Shown: in pieces, positions 48,601 through 59,872 of the stretch
Position numbering within the stretch: the first letter of the stretch is position 1
Layout of the letters: every line of letters begins with the position of its first letter
Assembly: GCA_030142905.1 (NCBI GenBank)
Contig: JASJOG010000074.1
Coordinates: forward strand, 1,074,001 to 1,138,000
Length of the DNA: 64,000 nucleotides
Direction of reading: 5' to 3'
From: Heliopora coerulea
Lineage: Eukaryota > Cnidaria > Anthozoa > Scleralcyonacea > Helioporidae
Notes under the pieces: model-generated
Seen by the model: only the letters and a program-made list of their open reading frames with translations
Databases searched by the model: none
What the model was told of the DNA's origin: nothing
Position numbers and translations under genes: made by a program

Positions 48601-51176
48601 ATTTTTTGTTAAATCAGAGTTGAGTTTGTGATCACGACAATTTGTGTCTGATTGACCTTGCGACTCAGCTCATGAAATGGTGGATCAGAACCAGTACGAT
48701 TCGTTCTTGATTGGATTTAGGTGTAAATTTTTGGTGTATGACTGCACTCCAGTACATACTACACTACGTAGAGCAGGTGGAAAAAGAACTCAAAGAAACA
48801 TGAAATTGAAGACTATCTGAAAAATCCTAACATTTTGATGTCGTGTCATTCAAACTTGTACTCTGACAGATATTTTCCGAAATCCTGACGAAACTTGAAG
48901 CCGTAGCCTTCCAAAATCAATGTAGCCAAGTTTGTTATTTGTCATTGGAGGACGCTGTTGTGTTTTTTAAGCTGCTGCTCAAACTAGTACTAAATTCAAT
49001 TTTGTAATCAACTTATTTGTTCTAGAAGTGAAGACAGCCAAAGGCTGTGAGAATTCTACCATTTCCTTGGAGTGTCGAGGTAACCAAAGGAATATTCAAG
49101 TGATGGGAGCGTTTTACGGTCAGCGACAAAACTCCGATGTTTGTGCAGTAAATAGCAGCAAATTTGGCTTTCCTTCAGTCAAGAACTCATGCAAAGCTCC
49201 GAATATTGTCTCCAAGCTAAAAAGCACCTGTGATTACCGAAACGTCTGCACGATTTTCATTGACCGAAAAACCTTTCCTCATGAATGTGTTGGTACTGAA
49301 CCTATGGAGATGTTTGTCGTTTATCAATGCAACGCCACCGAACGTAAGTTGACACTCCGTGTTGGAATGTCTCCCTTGTTAATGTAATTTAAAATGAGAC
49401 TTTCTTCATGCTGCTGTTTCTGCTAAACGTAGGAATATTTTCATAATACTGACTCACCATCAAATACATGCCCTGTACAAGCAACATAATTTAAACTGGT
49501 AGGCGCATATGAATATGATTCAGAAAGTTAAGATACGTGAAATTTGTCGGGGTTTTTGACGAAGCACTTCCAGAAACTAAACCAAATTTCCCCTCCTCGG
49601 TTTTGATGCTGTGGCAATGCTAAATCGCTTTCTGAACAGTGTCACGTCTATGCTAACTAACAATTCACGTCGAAATTGATTAAAGATACGTTTTCACGAC
49701 ACGATTAATGGGGTCACTCAATCATTTTGATGAATATGATTCAGTCACCAAAGTTATTTCGAAAGTGTTGCCGTGTACACTTGTTGCTTCAACACGTATT
49801 TCGTGCTCTAAATGAGTCACGAACTACATGCCGATCAAACTGCATTGTTTTCATGTACCTTAAAAAGTGGCTGTGGCCTGTTTAATTAATTTTTGGTTTG
49901 AATATGAAACCTAGGGCATACCTCTTCCTCATGTTCGACAGATAACGTCCAAAACGAAAGTCTCCTTAACGATTTACTCCCGTCTTTACTCTGTCTCACC
50001 ACTATATCTTCGATTTTAAGCAACCAAAGTTCTTAAGAGCGAATGATTTAATTTGTGGTGTCAATGCTTACTTTCTAATAGAATTCTCTCCAAATTATTT
50101 GCCAGGTCCTTCTGGTGACTTTTTTGCGACAACGAAAACTGTACATTCTTTTGACACGCGCCTGGCATCGGAAACGTCACGTGATAGCTTTAGACACCGA
50201 ACATTAAATGGTAAACTCATTTTTTGATGTCCTTGAGCTAAGATATAGGCATCTATATGTTTCCAGATACATAGAAAGAAAGACAAAAACAATCGAGTTA
50301 GGTCTTTAGAAGTGTCATAATGCTATCTACCTGCCTGGATCTCAGTGTGTCTCTCTGGACTTGGTTCTTGGTACGGTTATTACTTCGACAACATTACAAA
50401 CAACCATGCAAAATGTTGGTCCACCTGGACACCACGTGATTTACAACTGTTGACCCTTGATGTGTTTGTGGTAGCTTGGTAATTATGTTCTTAATACGCA
50501 CGCTCTCAAGTGGTTCTCTCAGAAAAACTTTCTGAGTCCCTGACGGGAATCGAACCCGTAACCTCTCTCCGTCGATCAGAAGGTTACGGGTTCGATTCCC
50601 GTCAGGTACTCAGGACGTTTTTCTGAGAGAACAGCTTGAGAGCGTGCGTATTAAGAACTGTTGACCCTATTGATTGTTCACCCCTGATGTTGATGTTTGG
50701 TGTATGTTTATATATATATATATATAACTGCAGACGGAACCGTTTCGGCCTATTGGGCCTCATGAGTAAATTTCATCTTACTAAGTGTAGATGTTGTAAG
50801 CTTGGATATATATGTGATGAAAAGTTTGTCCTCAAGCTTTATCTCAGAAAATTTCGATTCCCGTTGGGGAACTTAGAAATTTTGTGAGATAAAGCTTGAG
50901 AACTAACTTTTCATCATATATATATAAATATATATATAATGTATGTCATAATGTTTGCTTTTTATGAAATGTATAACTACACAGGCTAAAAAGTTTTGTA
51001 AAAAAGTTAAAAACCAAACGTTGTCGATATTAAGTCATCTTCAGTCACACCCTGAAGATGACTTAATGTCAAAAACGTTTGGTTTTTAACTTTTTTACAA
51101 AACGTTTTAGCCTGTATAGAGTTATACATCAATTTTCAAAATCTTGTTGACTTTAATACCTTTAAAAATACCTTTG

Positions 51177-51247
<71 letters not shown>

Positions 51248-54200
51248 GGACACATATATATATACAAACCATGTCTTTAGATGGCTTCTTTCTTTGACTT
51301 GTGTATATACAAAACCTTGGCTTACGTTCTTAGATAATCCATTAACGCCAACAAAACCAGCGAATTCTTGCTGTACCATACTGACATCAGGATAATTGCA
51401 CAATGCTCCTTGACTTCCGTAAGACATAATATCCGAGAAGGAAAAGCAAATCCCGGCCAATCAATAAACCACGGAGAAATTTATTGCAAAGAGCAAGCGT
51501 GTCTTATCACGTTGAAAGACAAGTCACGCTCAGGATTTCCCATTGTGTTTTCTTCATGAATTATTTAAGAGCTTTTTGAAGAAGTATCATTTACTTAGTA
51601 TTGTCTTTATGAAAGAATATGAACTTGGTTCCAGGTCCCGTGACATCAACAACATCGCCAACAACTACTGCATCAACATCAACGCCAACAATGAAACTCA
51701 AGAAGCCCACAGCTCCAGTTGAAGAAGTCACCACAAGAAATCCTCATGATGTTACCGACAGTACTTCCAATCTATTGGCCCCTACCAAGAGTGATATCTT
51801 TGAGCCTTCAGTCGTTTTAATTGCTGCTGTAGCGGGGGCCGTGTTCTTGCTTGTCCTCGTTATAGTAGTCACTTGTATTTGTTGCAAGAAAACAAGGTAG
51901 CGCATCTTTATGTTGTTGCCCGTTGTATGAAGGGAGATGGGGAAGGAAGGAAACGAGACAAAACTGAAGGAGAAGGGAAGGGAATAGAAAAGGAAGAGAT
52001 GGAAAAGGAATAGGAAAGAAATTGTATAAATAGGGGGGGATGGAAAGGGAAGAGAGAAGTAAGGAGAAGAGAGGAGATTAGGAGAGAAGGGATGGCCTGG
52101 TATCTTTGAACAAGGATGTTTAACTGGTACAGGAGTACTTATACATACGCAGAGATTAGGAGAGTCTCTAGGGATAACCAAATGGACATAATAGACAGGT
52201 AGACGGACAGACAGACAGACAGATAGTCAAACAAACAGGAGTTCAGCATGTCATGGTACTTTTATATAGGAAAGAAGACGAAAAAGCAGAAGTTTCCAAG
52301 AAAGGAGTAGTTCCCTCTGAGAGGTAAAGCAAACAATCTAGCAAGTCACTGACATTCACCAATAAATTACCTTCTTGTTATGTTAACTTATTGTTCAACG
52401 TTTCTTCTTAAAGTTTACTCAGCAACGTGATAATTGAATCGGATAGTTTATATGAAAAGTAAGTTGTTAATGGATTGATGATTCGTTACCCTAATCACTC
52501 CTGGTCGTGATACAACGACAAAGACACGACGTACATCGTTATATCTTGTAATTTTAATATTTCTAAATATTATAATTATCTGCAGGATTGACGACTTGGA
52601 ACGTGAAATTGACAATGTGAGACATGAAGCTGAACCAAACAAATACAGGTTTGCCTATTTCATATTTCATCCTCTTCTTTCTTTACCGGGTGTTTTTGGC
52701 TCACCCTCTGTACCTACTGCCCAGTTTCTTATTCAGGCACCACAGTGAAGCCACGCGAGGCGTGAACACGCAAGAACGCTTGGGAAGTGCCTTCGCGTGC
52801 TTACGTTTCCCGAGGCTTCCTCGTAGTAGTGGGATAAAAGCCATACTTAGTGCCCACCTAGCACACGTTATAAATTTATTTGTATTTGTTTGCCTTCAGC
52901 CCCCTGCACGGCATGAGCGAGAATCCGCTGTACCAAAGGTTTGTGTCTTACACTGCTTTCTCGCCTTAATTTACGCACTGGTAATTACGGTATTCAATCT
53001 AGATTGATGATAATGATTATGATAATGATAATGGTGTTGATAATGATTATGATAGTAATAATAATAATGATAATAAAAATAATAAACTTTATTTAGAGGG
53101 AAATTATACGTTAATTACTGTGTACAGTATTGTTGCAAGAATCCCTTGTAGATGATAAAACAAACAATTACTCTATCGATCAGATAACTGAACAAAGGCA
53201 CTCTAACTACCATAGATACAACCATTCAATTTGAAATATTCGTTCTTTTTCATAAGTGCATTGTCGTGGCCTCCCACTGTCTGCAACGTCACCTGCTACG
53301 ATCAAACACTCATTCATCTCTAGGATTACGTACAAGCAATCTGGCACACCAGGACCATTAGTCACATTGTTCTAATACCACATTGTTGGCTGGGAAGGTC
53401 ACGTATTCCTGCGGTTGAAAACTTGTTTGAGCTTCATGGTTGACATTCATAACTTACAATGTTGGTAAGATTTTAATGGAGGCGTTGTCAACTTTTCCAG
53501 CCGTTTGCAAATGGTCCACCCTGTCGGACCAGCTAACCTTTGTGTCTGCAAAGAGCATTTCTATTTTTAATACGAATAATTCATTTCCAGTTATGGCCAA
53601 GATCGATGTTACCAGTTAGTATTAAGTTTAGGCTTCAAATTACTTGTCCCTAGTCAGACTGTCAGCTGCAAAATTATCCTACTGTCACGCAAAAGTAACA
53701 GTGTACGTCTGGAAACTAAGATAGGTACATGACGCTACAGTTGCAAACACCCCAGAGTCGATACACAGTCTGTACACATTTGTAACCTTTACTTTTCATC
53801 CGAAGGTCCCATCACTCAGGAGGTTCAGGTTTCGGTCCATGTCTGAAGTTCAAATGTAATCTCTGAGGGTTAAAGCTTGAAGAACGTTCTGTATTATCAG
53901 ATATGACTTCGGGTTGACATATGCCTGATAATAACTGATACCATTCACAGCGTACGATCTCTCCCTTTACCGTGGCTTACGTTTACGTACGTTTGTTTCC
54001 AGAGAAGAACCGAATAATCCATATCCTTCTTACGATGTTCCCGTCACTACAGGAACAAGAGTCAGATATGTTCACACTTCAGAAAATCCGGCGAAGTTTT
54101 CATCTTCCCTCCCCGAAACTGATTGCAGTAGTTCACTTAAAAGTCCAGAAGAACTGCCATCAAACTCTATACCGCTGGAAAAATATCTTGAACCTCCGAA

Positions 54201-54315
54201 AAGTCCTCTTGACTTCACTTCCTTTACCATCCCCACGGACAGTTCAGGGGCGAGCCCAGTGGCTTCTTTTTCTAGCGAAGAAGTGTACGAGGTGATGGAT
54301 GGAAGCAAAGCCTAG
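39649..54315 (+). CDS. Single-pass receptor: signal peptide, F5/8C discoidin, CUB, SUEL lectin, membrane helix, tyrosine-motif tail
   Basis: Exons: 39649-39712, 44589-44896, 47618-47765, 48149-48538, 49026-49343, 50106-50210 (possible cassette), 51635-51896, 52270-52323, 52414-52458, 52586-52648, 52900-52938, 54003-54315. The joined 2109 bp gives 702 aa with all phases matching. Residues 1-18 form a signal peptide (MKISTTVVVFMAVSSSLAG). About 22-170 is an F5/8C discoidin domain (CKLPL, GWCAKK, FLQVNLSTIRHIAAV, LELYGC). About 174-300 is CUB (YPSPYPSGLHCNW). About 310-408 is a SUEL/galactose-binding lectin domain (ISLECRGN, CTIFIDRKTF, FVVYQC). About 410-500 is a Thr/Ser/Pro stalk, and about 504-526 the membrane helix, followed by CICCKK. 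The tail has NPLYQR, YDVP and YLEP (YxxP type) and YEVM (YxxM). Known domain roles are glycan or phospholipid binding outside and SH2 binding inside. A surface recognition receptor is inferred. It is reminiscent of DCBLD proteins but has SUEL where they have LCCL and a different domain order. Confidence 0.87.
39713..43470. other. Receptor intron 1, first part: nothing recognised
   Basis: Frames up to 134 codons (40278-40682) overlap on both strands with no domain or splice-consistent extension. Confidence 0.5.
43473..43608. mobile_element. 136 bp MITE, deletion derivative of the 5094-6600 element
   Basis: The ends match the larger element (CGAAAACTTCACAATTAACC on the left, GGTTAATTGTGAAGTTTTC on the right). 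The tRNA-derived module is present but cut off after CGGGATACC. The left flank (AGAATCATCC, then GAAA) also resembles that of the larger element at 5009-5093. Confidence 0.75.
43648..43760. repeat. Inverted repeat around AAACACACACTTGTGAGTTTTT
   Basis: GGAAAAACACACACTTGTGA and GAGTTTTTCAAGGAC return inverted as GAAAAACTCACTCGTGCGTG and TTTTTCC. It is MITE-like, with no coding capacity. Confidence 0.6.
44022..44268. repeat. Foldback element with a telomere-like centre
   Basis: The left arm (GCGTCGGATTGGATTTGGGA, then AATAAAATAGCG) returns inverted at 44215-44265. The middle (44127-44170) has TTAGGTTAGGTTAGGG and similar units. It lies in receptor intron 1. Confidence 0.75.
44897..47617. other. 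Receptor intron 2
   Basis: AT-rich and without recognised repeats or genes. It ends with a tandem acceptor (TAGCAG). Confidence 0.5.
50106..50210 (+). CDS. Possible cassette exon in the receptor stalk
   Basis: It has an acceptor TTTGCCAG, a donor GGTAAAC, a length of 105 bp and phase 1 at both ends. Including or skipping it keeps the frame. It encodes 35 residues rich in Ser, Thr and Arg, placed between the lectin domain and the stalk. No conserved domain is seen, so it rests on splice signals and open frame only. Confidence 0.5.
50488..50658. repeat. Palindromic element with a Pol III B box in each arm
   Basis: The arms run from GTTCTTAATACGCACGCTCT to its inverse. Each contains CGGGTTCGATTCCCG, which includes the consensus tRNA B box GGTTCGATTCC. 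One box is on each strand. No A box or full tRNA cloverleaf is present. Confidence 0.75.
50722..50777 (-). ncRNA. Hammerhead-like remnant (degenerate Penelope-like end)
   Basis: The minus strand reads CTCATGA, then GGCC-CAATA-GGCC as stem II, then GAAA. A short stem III (ACGG/CCGT, loop TT) leads to a GTC cleavage triplet. One core base differs (CTCATGA for CTGATGA) and stem I barely pairs, so it is probably inactive. It abuts an AT microsatellite, as the intact Penelope-like element does. Confidence 0.5.
50808..50925. repeat. Hairpin related to 22123-22240
   Basis: GATGAAAAGTT with CTCAAGCTTTATCTCAGAAA returns inverted as GAGATAAAGCTTGAG with AACTTTTCATC. The apex around GATTCCCGTTGGG resembles the apex of the earlier hairpin. 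Confidence 0.65.
50983..51118. repeat. Near-perfect palindrome with hammerhead-like cores
   Basis: The arms (AGGCTAAAAAGTTTTGTAAA, then AAGTTAAAAACCAAACG) are inverted at 51076-51118. Facing outward in each arm is CTGAAGATGAC, TTAAT, GTC and an A-rich ACG stretch, a degenerate version of the CTGATGA-stem II-GAAA pattern. Confidence 0.65.
51181..51262. repeat. AT microsatellite
   Basis: (AT)n interrupted by GGACAC, in a receptor intron. Confidence 0.9.
53008..53090. repeat. GATAAT microsatellite
   Basis: An array of GATAAT and AATAAT units in the last intron of the receptor gene. Confidence 0.8.
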
Positions 54316-57300
54316 AGATAGTGGAAAAGGACCAGTGATCAGTGGTAAAACATCGTTCTTTAGCGGCAAGTTTAACGTTTTTGGGTCAGTTGTTGAATTT
54401 GACTGTATTGTCTTAATGGATACTGTTATTTCATTTCGTAGTGCTATTTTCCATCTAAAAACTGTTGGATGTAGTAAGTAGATTTTAAACTGTTCTCTGG
54501 CGTTTATCCCCGTAAACCTCAGCAGGCAGAAACTTTGTTACACCGTAAAGAGGCTAAAAAATTTTAATAAGATATTTTAACTGCGAACCAAGAGGAAAAC
54601 AAGAAGCACGATGGCTTGTGCACTGCATTTATTTCCAAAGAGGGGGTCAGTGTTTATCTCATTCATGCCATCATTACTCAAGGTGACGCAATATCCCATT
54701 TTAATTGCACTAAAATTCAAATTGCCGTTTACAGGATTTAAAAGGAAAAGAAATTTACCATTCATCCTCCAGCGATCTCGATCCGATTTAATAAAACTCT
54801 TATTCACGTTTTAATCATTTGGCGGGTAATTAAAACATATTTAAATTTTCGTATTCTGATCCTGATTGGCTGAAGTTAAGAACTCCAGTTTAATCTTAAT
54901 GTATTGAAAAGAAGCAATTTTACTTTGTTGTTCGCCAGCAGCCCCAATTCCCAAACGAAGTTCGTGCGCAATCCTCAGCTTCTTGGCATTGAAACTCGGA
55001 AACGTTTAGGGTTCGCTGCAGAACTAAAATACGATTGTAATTTATATCCTTTGCCCGGTTTAAAAACTATCCTAATGATTTTCTCACTAATTTAAGTTTT
55101 TAATATTCAGAGTATATTAAAAATGTATATTAAGAGAGTGTATTAAGAATGTATATTAAGATCATATTAGGAACAATATCGAGAAAGATTTCAAGTCAGG
55201 TTGCCAGAAGTTAGTGGTGGTGCATAATTCGAAACGCAGAGATGTAGGAAGGGGTGAATGTTTCTCAAAAAGATGAAAAATCAATTCAAAATGATACTCA
55301 TCTCGAAGGTTTTAAGGAAATCCAAAAAGTGAAGCAATGGAATCCTTTCATATGGCTTGAAAATAACAGCATGCTATTAAATTTTAAGAATTTTTAAATT
55401 GCAAAGTTGGAGTTTACAATTAAAATAGACCTATACTCATTTCTCTCGCTTAGTCTGTCACCGCTACCGTGGATATTTTGGACTTGTACAGTTAAGAAGT
55501 TATTTTGTAATTACTGACAGTTTAGACGTTTTAGTTGATTGAACAGAACTTTTTGCTCATCGTATCACTTATAACTGAGCTTTAATTTTTAATGAAAAAT
55601 CTTGCCTAAGAGTAAATCCTTATTTGTTGTATGTTTTCCTATCTTAACTCTTTCTGATCCGTTAGAGATGTCATTGTTTTACGCTGTCAGCAGAAGATTT
55701 TACTCGTCAAAATGAGGCATCTGGATAGGATAGAGTTACGCTCGGTTACGTTGGTTCACAACGTCTAGTGATAATGGTTGACTCCTTGAAACCATCCATC
55801 AGTTTTACACGCATACCATATGATCAATGAGTTGGTTGTTCAAAGCACAGTCGGCACTTGTCCACGATTATCAGTTAATCTGTTCTTTTGATTTTGTTTA
55901 TTTTGGTCGAACAATCTAGTTCTGATTTCACAGTTTAAAACTTTCTTGTACACACCCAAAATCTGTAAAAGAAAATTTTAACTTTTCTCATCAGCATAAT
56001 TGGTCAGGTGTCCACAACATTCTGTCTCATTCTGGATTAAGCTAATTGCCTTTTGAACAATTGGGCCCATATGATTAGCCATTCTTTTAGCTTAGGACTG
56101 GTAGCCTAGAGTCGGCTGACAATTTGGCAGCAAGATTGATTTGGGAGGAAGAGTGGGCCTTAACAGTTAAAAGTAATTAAGAATTATTTCCATACAGTGT
56201 TTAAACTGTAAGAGTTCCTTTAAGTTTGTCACAAAAGTAAGATCTCAAAGCTTAATCCAAGCTATTTATCAGGGGAATGCTTTATAGCTTGTCTCAATCT
56301 ATAAGCATAGTACCGATTAACCATTTTATCACTGCCAGAGTTTTTCTCTGCTGAAGAAAACTATATGGCATTAACCTGAACAAAATCATTAAAGTTGATT
56401 GGCGAATTGTTAAATCTGTAACAGTTATATTTAAGCTGCAGTACCAACAGCAGTTATTAAAATGTGTCTTTCAAAAACTCATTAAGAATTCATGAGGAAA
56501 ACACAAAAGAAAATCATAACCGTGTCGTGTCTTTAAATGTGATAAAGACACGTGTGACTTTATCCTAAATTTCTCTTCAAGTTTTCTGCAATATTTTTCG
56601 CCTTAGAAAACAGAAATTACCAAACTAACGTAAGGAATTGGCGTGTAAAACGTTTCGTTTTTGAAGCCGTTCAAAAAACTCGCAGTTCGTGCTTTATCGG
56701 ACCTAAAACACTCGGCTATCTCGTGTTTTAAATCCGATAAAGCACTCCTGCTCGTTTATTAAACAGTAATTAAAACATGTTTTTTATCGCTAGTATTTCA
56801 CACATTTAATACATAAATAATTAGTAACGTATGTGTGTAACTTTGAAATGTTTGTCTGTTTATTTAAATTGTATCGTTTTATTAATTGCTGATTAAATTA
56901 ACTAAATAATACCGTGAAGTCATTGCATTAAAAAATTATCATAAATAAACGTGTCGTTTATTTATTCTTGAAAAATGAGCGACCTATAAAACGCTAAGCA
57001 TAATACCCATACCAATTTCGAAAATAACTCGTGCGGCGCTACAAAGACTAGTTGAGAATTGTTTACGTTGAGCACGTTCTTACAGGCTATTTTATCTTCG
57101 CAGGTGTAAAAATTTTAAATACAATTACCGCAATGTTTAAATTAGCACAATTCGCGAAACTGGTATTAGTAAAGTTTTGCAGGATGTTTTAGTTTCGGGT
57201 TAAGAAAATTCAGCCGAGTCTTAGCGGTGCATCTTTTCGAAAAACTGGAAAATTACTGGCCTATTCAAGCAGAGAAAAATAAGTTCTACTGAGTCGTACA

Positions 57301-57465
57301 AATTCTAATATGGCGCATATTTTCTGAGTTCGAAAATATTAGTGAAAAAATTCGCGAAAATGTATACGGGTTCTGCGTGGAATTTATCGCCGGCGAAGAA
57401 AATGTCGCTTAGACAATCGTGTTCACTTACCCTGGAGGACTTTCCAAAATCGACTGTTTTGAAAG
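54316..57465. other. Intergenic between the receptor and SLC39A11-like genes
   Basis: No gene is recognised. It holds R1 copy 3 (55645-55735), R2 copy 2 (55865-56030) and a repeat at 56467-56765 related to the 26340-26640 family. Short frames have no motifs. Confidence 0.5.
56467..56765. repeat. Diverged member of the 16645/26340 foldback family
   Basis: It has the family left end (CTCATTAAGAATTCATGAGG, then AAAACACAAAAG) and a following palindrome around GTTTTTGAAGCCG and AAACACTCGGCTATCTCG, which parallels AAAACTCGGCTATCACCTCG at 26550. Confidence 0.5.
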
Positions 57466-59841
57466 ATGATAGCAGGTTATGGCCCTGTTCTTCAGGCATT
57501 TCTTGGCACTCTTTTTACATGGGCTCTTACTGCACTAGGAGCAGCTCTAGTGTTTGTCTTTGATGGGAAGCAGGTGAGAAAAATATCGCATGTATGTTAT
57601 CCCAGCTCTGCCGTCATGAGTCAAATGCTTTCTGAATTGGTTTCATTTGTTTAGAGAAGAGTGCTGGACGGAAGCTTAGGATTTGCAGCTGGGGTAAGAG
57701 GTCGCTTTTGTCTAGTTCGTCCACGCAAAGTGTCATTTACCGTCCAAATACTTAAAAAATTGCAATTTGAATTTAAATCTATATGTACCTTGTTCTGAAT
57801 ATGTTGCACTAAAATACTATGGCAAGTTTTACATGACTTGTTTCGCCAAACATACGGAAAAATTTGGGCATTTTATGAATTTTATAAAGTGTGGTGTAAC
57901 CAGGATGCTTGTGGGATAAATCACTGCATAATTATACTCATATTTTGAAATAACACATCCTAGGCATGCTCTGATTGGACAAGATTCATTTTCTCTCGAG
58001 TACCGAAGCACAGTGACGTCATTTTCAATTCATATTAGAGTATAGAGACATGGATGACATCATGAAAACTCAAAAAAAGTTTGGTTATTTTATAAAACAA
58101 ATAGAAAACAGCTTTGTGTTTCTACTGTGACAAACAACATGGTGCCTGAAAACACTCAGCTATGTCTCATGTTTCCATTGGACATTTTTCTGGTTGAAAT
58201 GATCTCATTCCTGTTTCTATCACAGGACAGAGACATTCAAGCTATTTTCTGTTTGTTAATGACAAAGGATTTGTTTCATTTTCTGTATTTAGGTTATGAC
58301 AGCAGCTTCATACTGGTCCTTGCTGGCTCCAGCAATAGAAATGGCCACCCATACTGGTATTTATGGTGAAAAAGGACAGTATGCATTTATCCCTGTTTCC
58401 ATTGGTTTCATTTTAGGAGCAGCATTTGTTTTTTATGCCGACAGATTGATGAATTATCTGGTTAGAAATATATTTCAGTTGATCAGTTGTCCAAGTGCAT
58501 GTATTACATTTGGAAGTTCTACTAATATTTACTATCACTATTTAAATTTCTTTATACAAGGTAGCCTTTCAGATAAGTCTGATTTTCAAAGGGCCATGTT
58601 TGAAATATTTTCTCTTATATATTTCACGTCATTAATTTACTGAATTTCTGGTCATGAAAAGTCCTACTGGGAAAATAAGCAAATGATGTTCATTCAAAAT
58701 GTGACATTGCCATGTGAGGTTGTGTTTCTTAAATACAATCTTGTAAAAGTTTATTATGAAACAAACAACCATTAGATAGAAACTGTATCTGACCTCTTAT
58801 TTACTGTGAAAGTCAAAAGTATTCTTCAATAATGTACATTGTTTAAAGCAATGTAATTGCAAATGCAACCAGTTGTTACTGCAGTCAAATCCAAAGTAGC
58901 AACCAAATGATGTTGGTGAACAATCATGAAAACTGTACTGGATTCTATTACAGTTATTGCTGGTGGGATTTACAACTATGTTATCTCTAAATTTACTTGT
59001 TCAGTCAAAATAGGAATAACAACAAATCTGTTATTTTTTGGTGACAATAATAGGTTGACATAAAAATAAAATAAAGCTGAATGATAATTTTCTGGGTATT
59101 AAAGAGATCTTTCAGTTTGTATATTCTGTTTTTTTTCAGGGTTATGATTCTGGCAACATTAGTGAGTTTTTTTTAGCTGGTGAGAGTGAAACTAAACCAG
59201 TCATTCCCATCAATATATCTAATGGCGTTTCAGTGAAAAGGGATGTTTCAGACAGCATTTCAGTCAACATTGTTCAACGGAAAAGAAAAGTTCCTGAAAA
59301 GGAAAATATGACAGAGAATCTTGAACAGAGCTCCGAAGAGAATGGCATAAAAGCAGATTGGAAGAAAATATTTTTACTTATTGTTGCAATTACAGTTCAC
59401 AACATTCCAGGTATAGTTAGATACATTTTACCTTTCATATTTCATATCAAACAACATAATACACAGTAGTGTCCCATATGACTGTTGTGTCTGAAGTAAA
59501 ATGTTAGATGATGATGATACACTGGTTGTGTAAGGGATCATACTTGATGACTTGAAATAGCAAACTTTGGATGATTAGGTGAACATGAAATGTATTTTTA
59601 AGTGGGAGGAAGGAAACAGATGAATTGAGAGGGTGCTTGGAAATTGTTGATTTTTATTTGTTGCTATTTGTTAGGGCGAACTTAGTTTGGTCATATTTGA
59701 TCATCAGTGACTAGAACTTGGTTAAGAAAATCATAGGTTTGGAGGTGCCTGGTAGAAAGGGATGTGGTAGGTATAAGAAGTCTGGGGAAGAAGTGGTTGA
59801 AAAGAACTTGGAGGTGTAAACAATGATGGTGATGTCCTTGT

Positions 59842-59872
<31 letters not shown>

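Noticed and set aside
50583..50612. tRNA gene suggested by a perfect T arm
   Set aside because: Only the T-arm/B-box part is present, inside a palindrome. There is no acceptor, D or anticodon arm.
51338..51560. Possible extra receptor exon (frame with two Cys near 51400-51500)
   Set aside because: No acceptor/donor pair with phase matching the neighbouring exons was found, and the frame is open on both strands. It is left out of the model.
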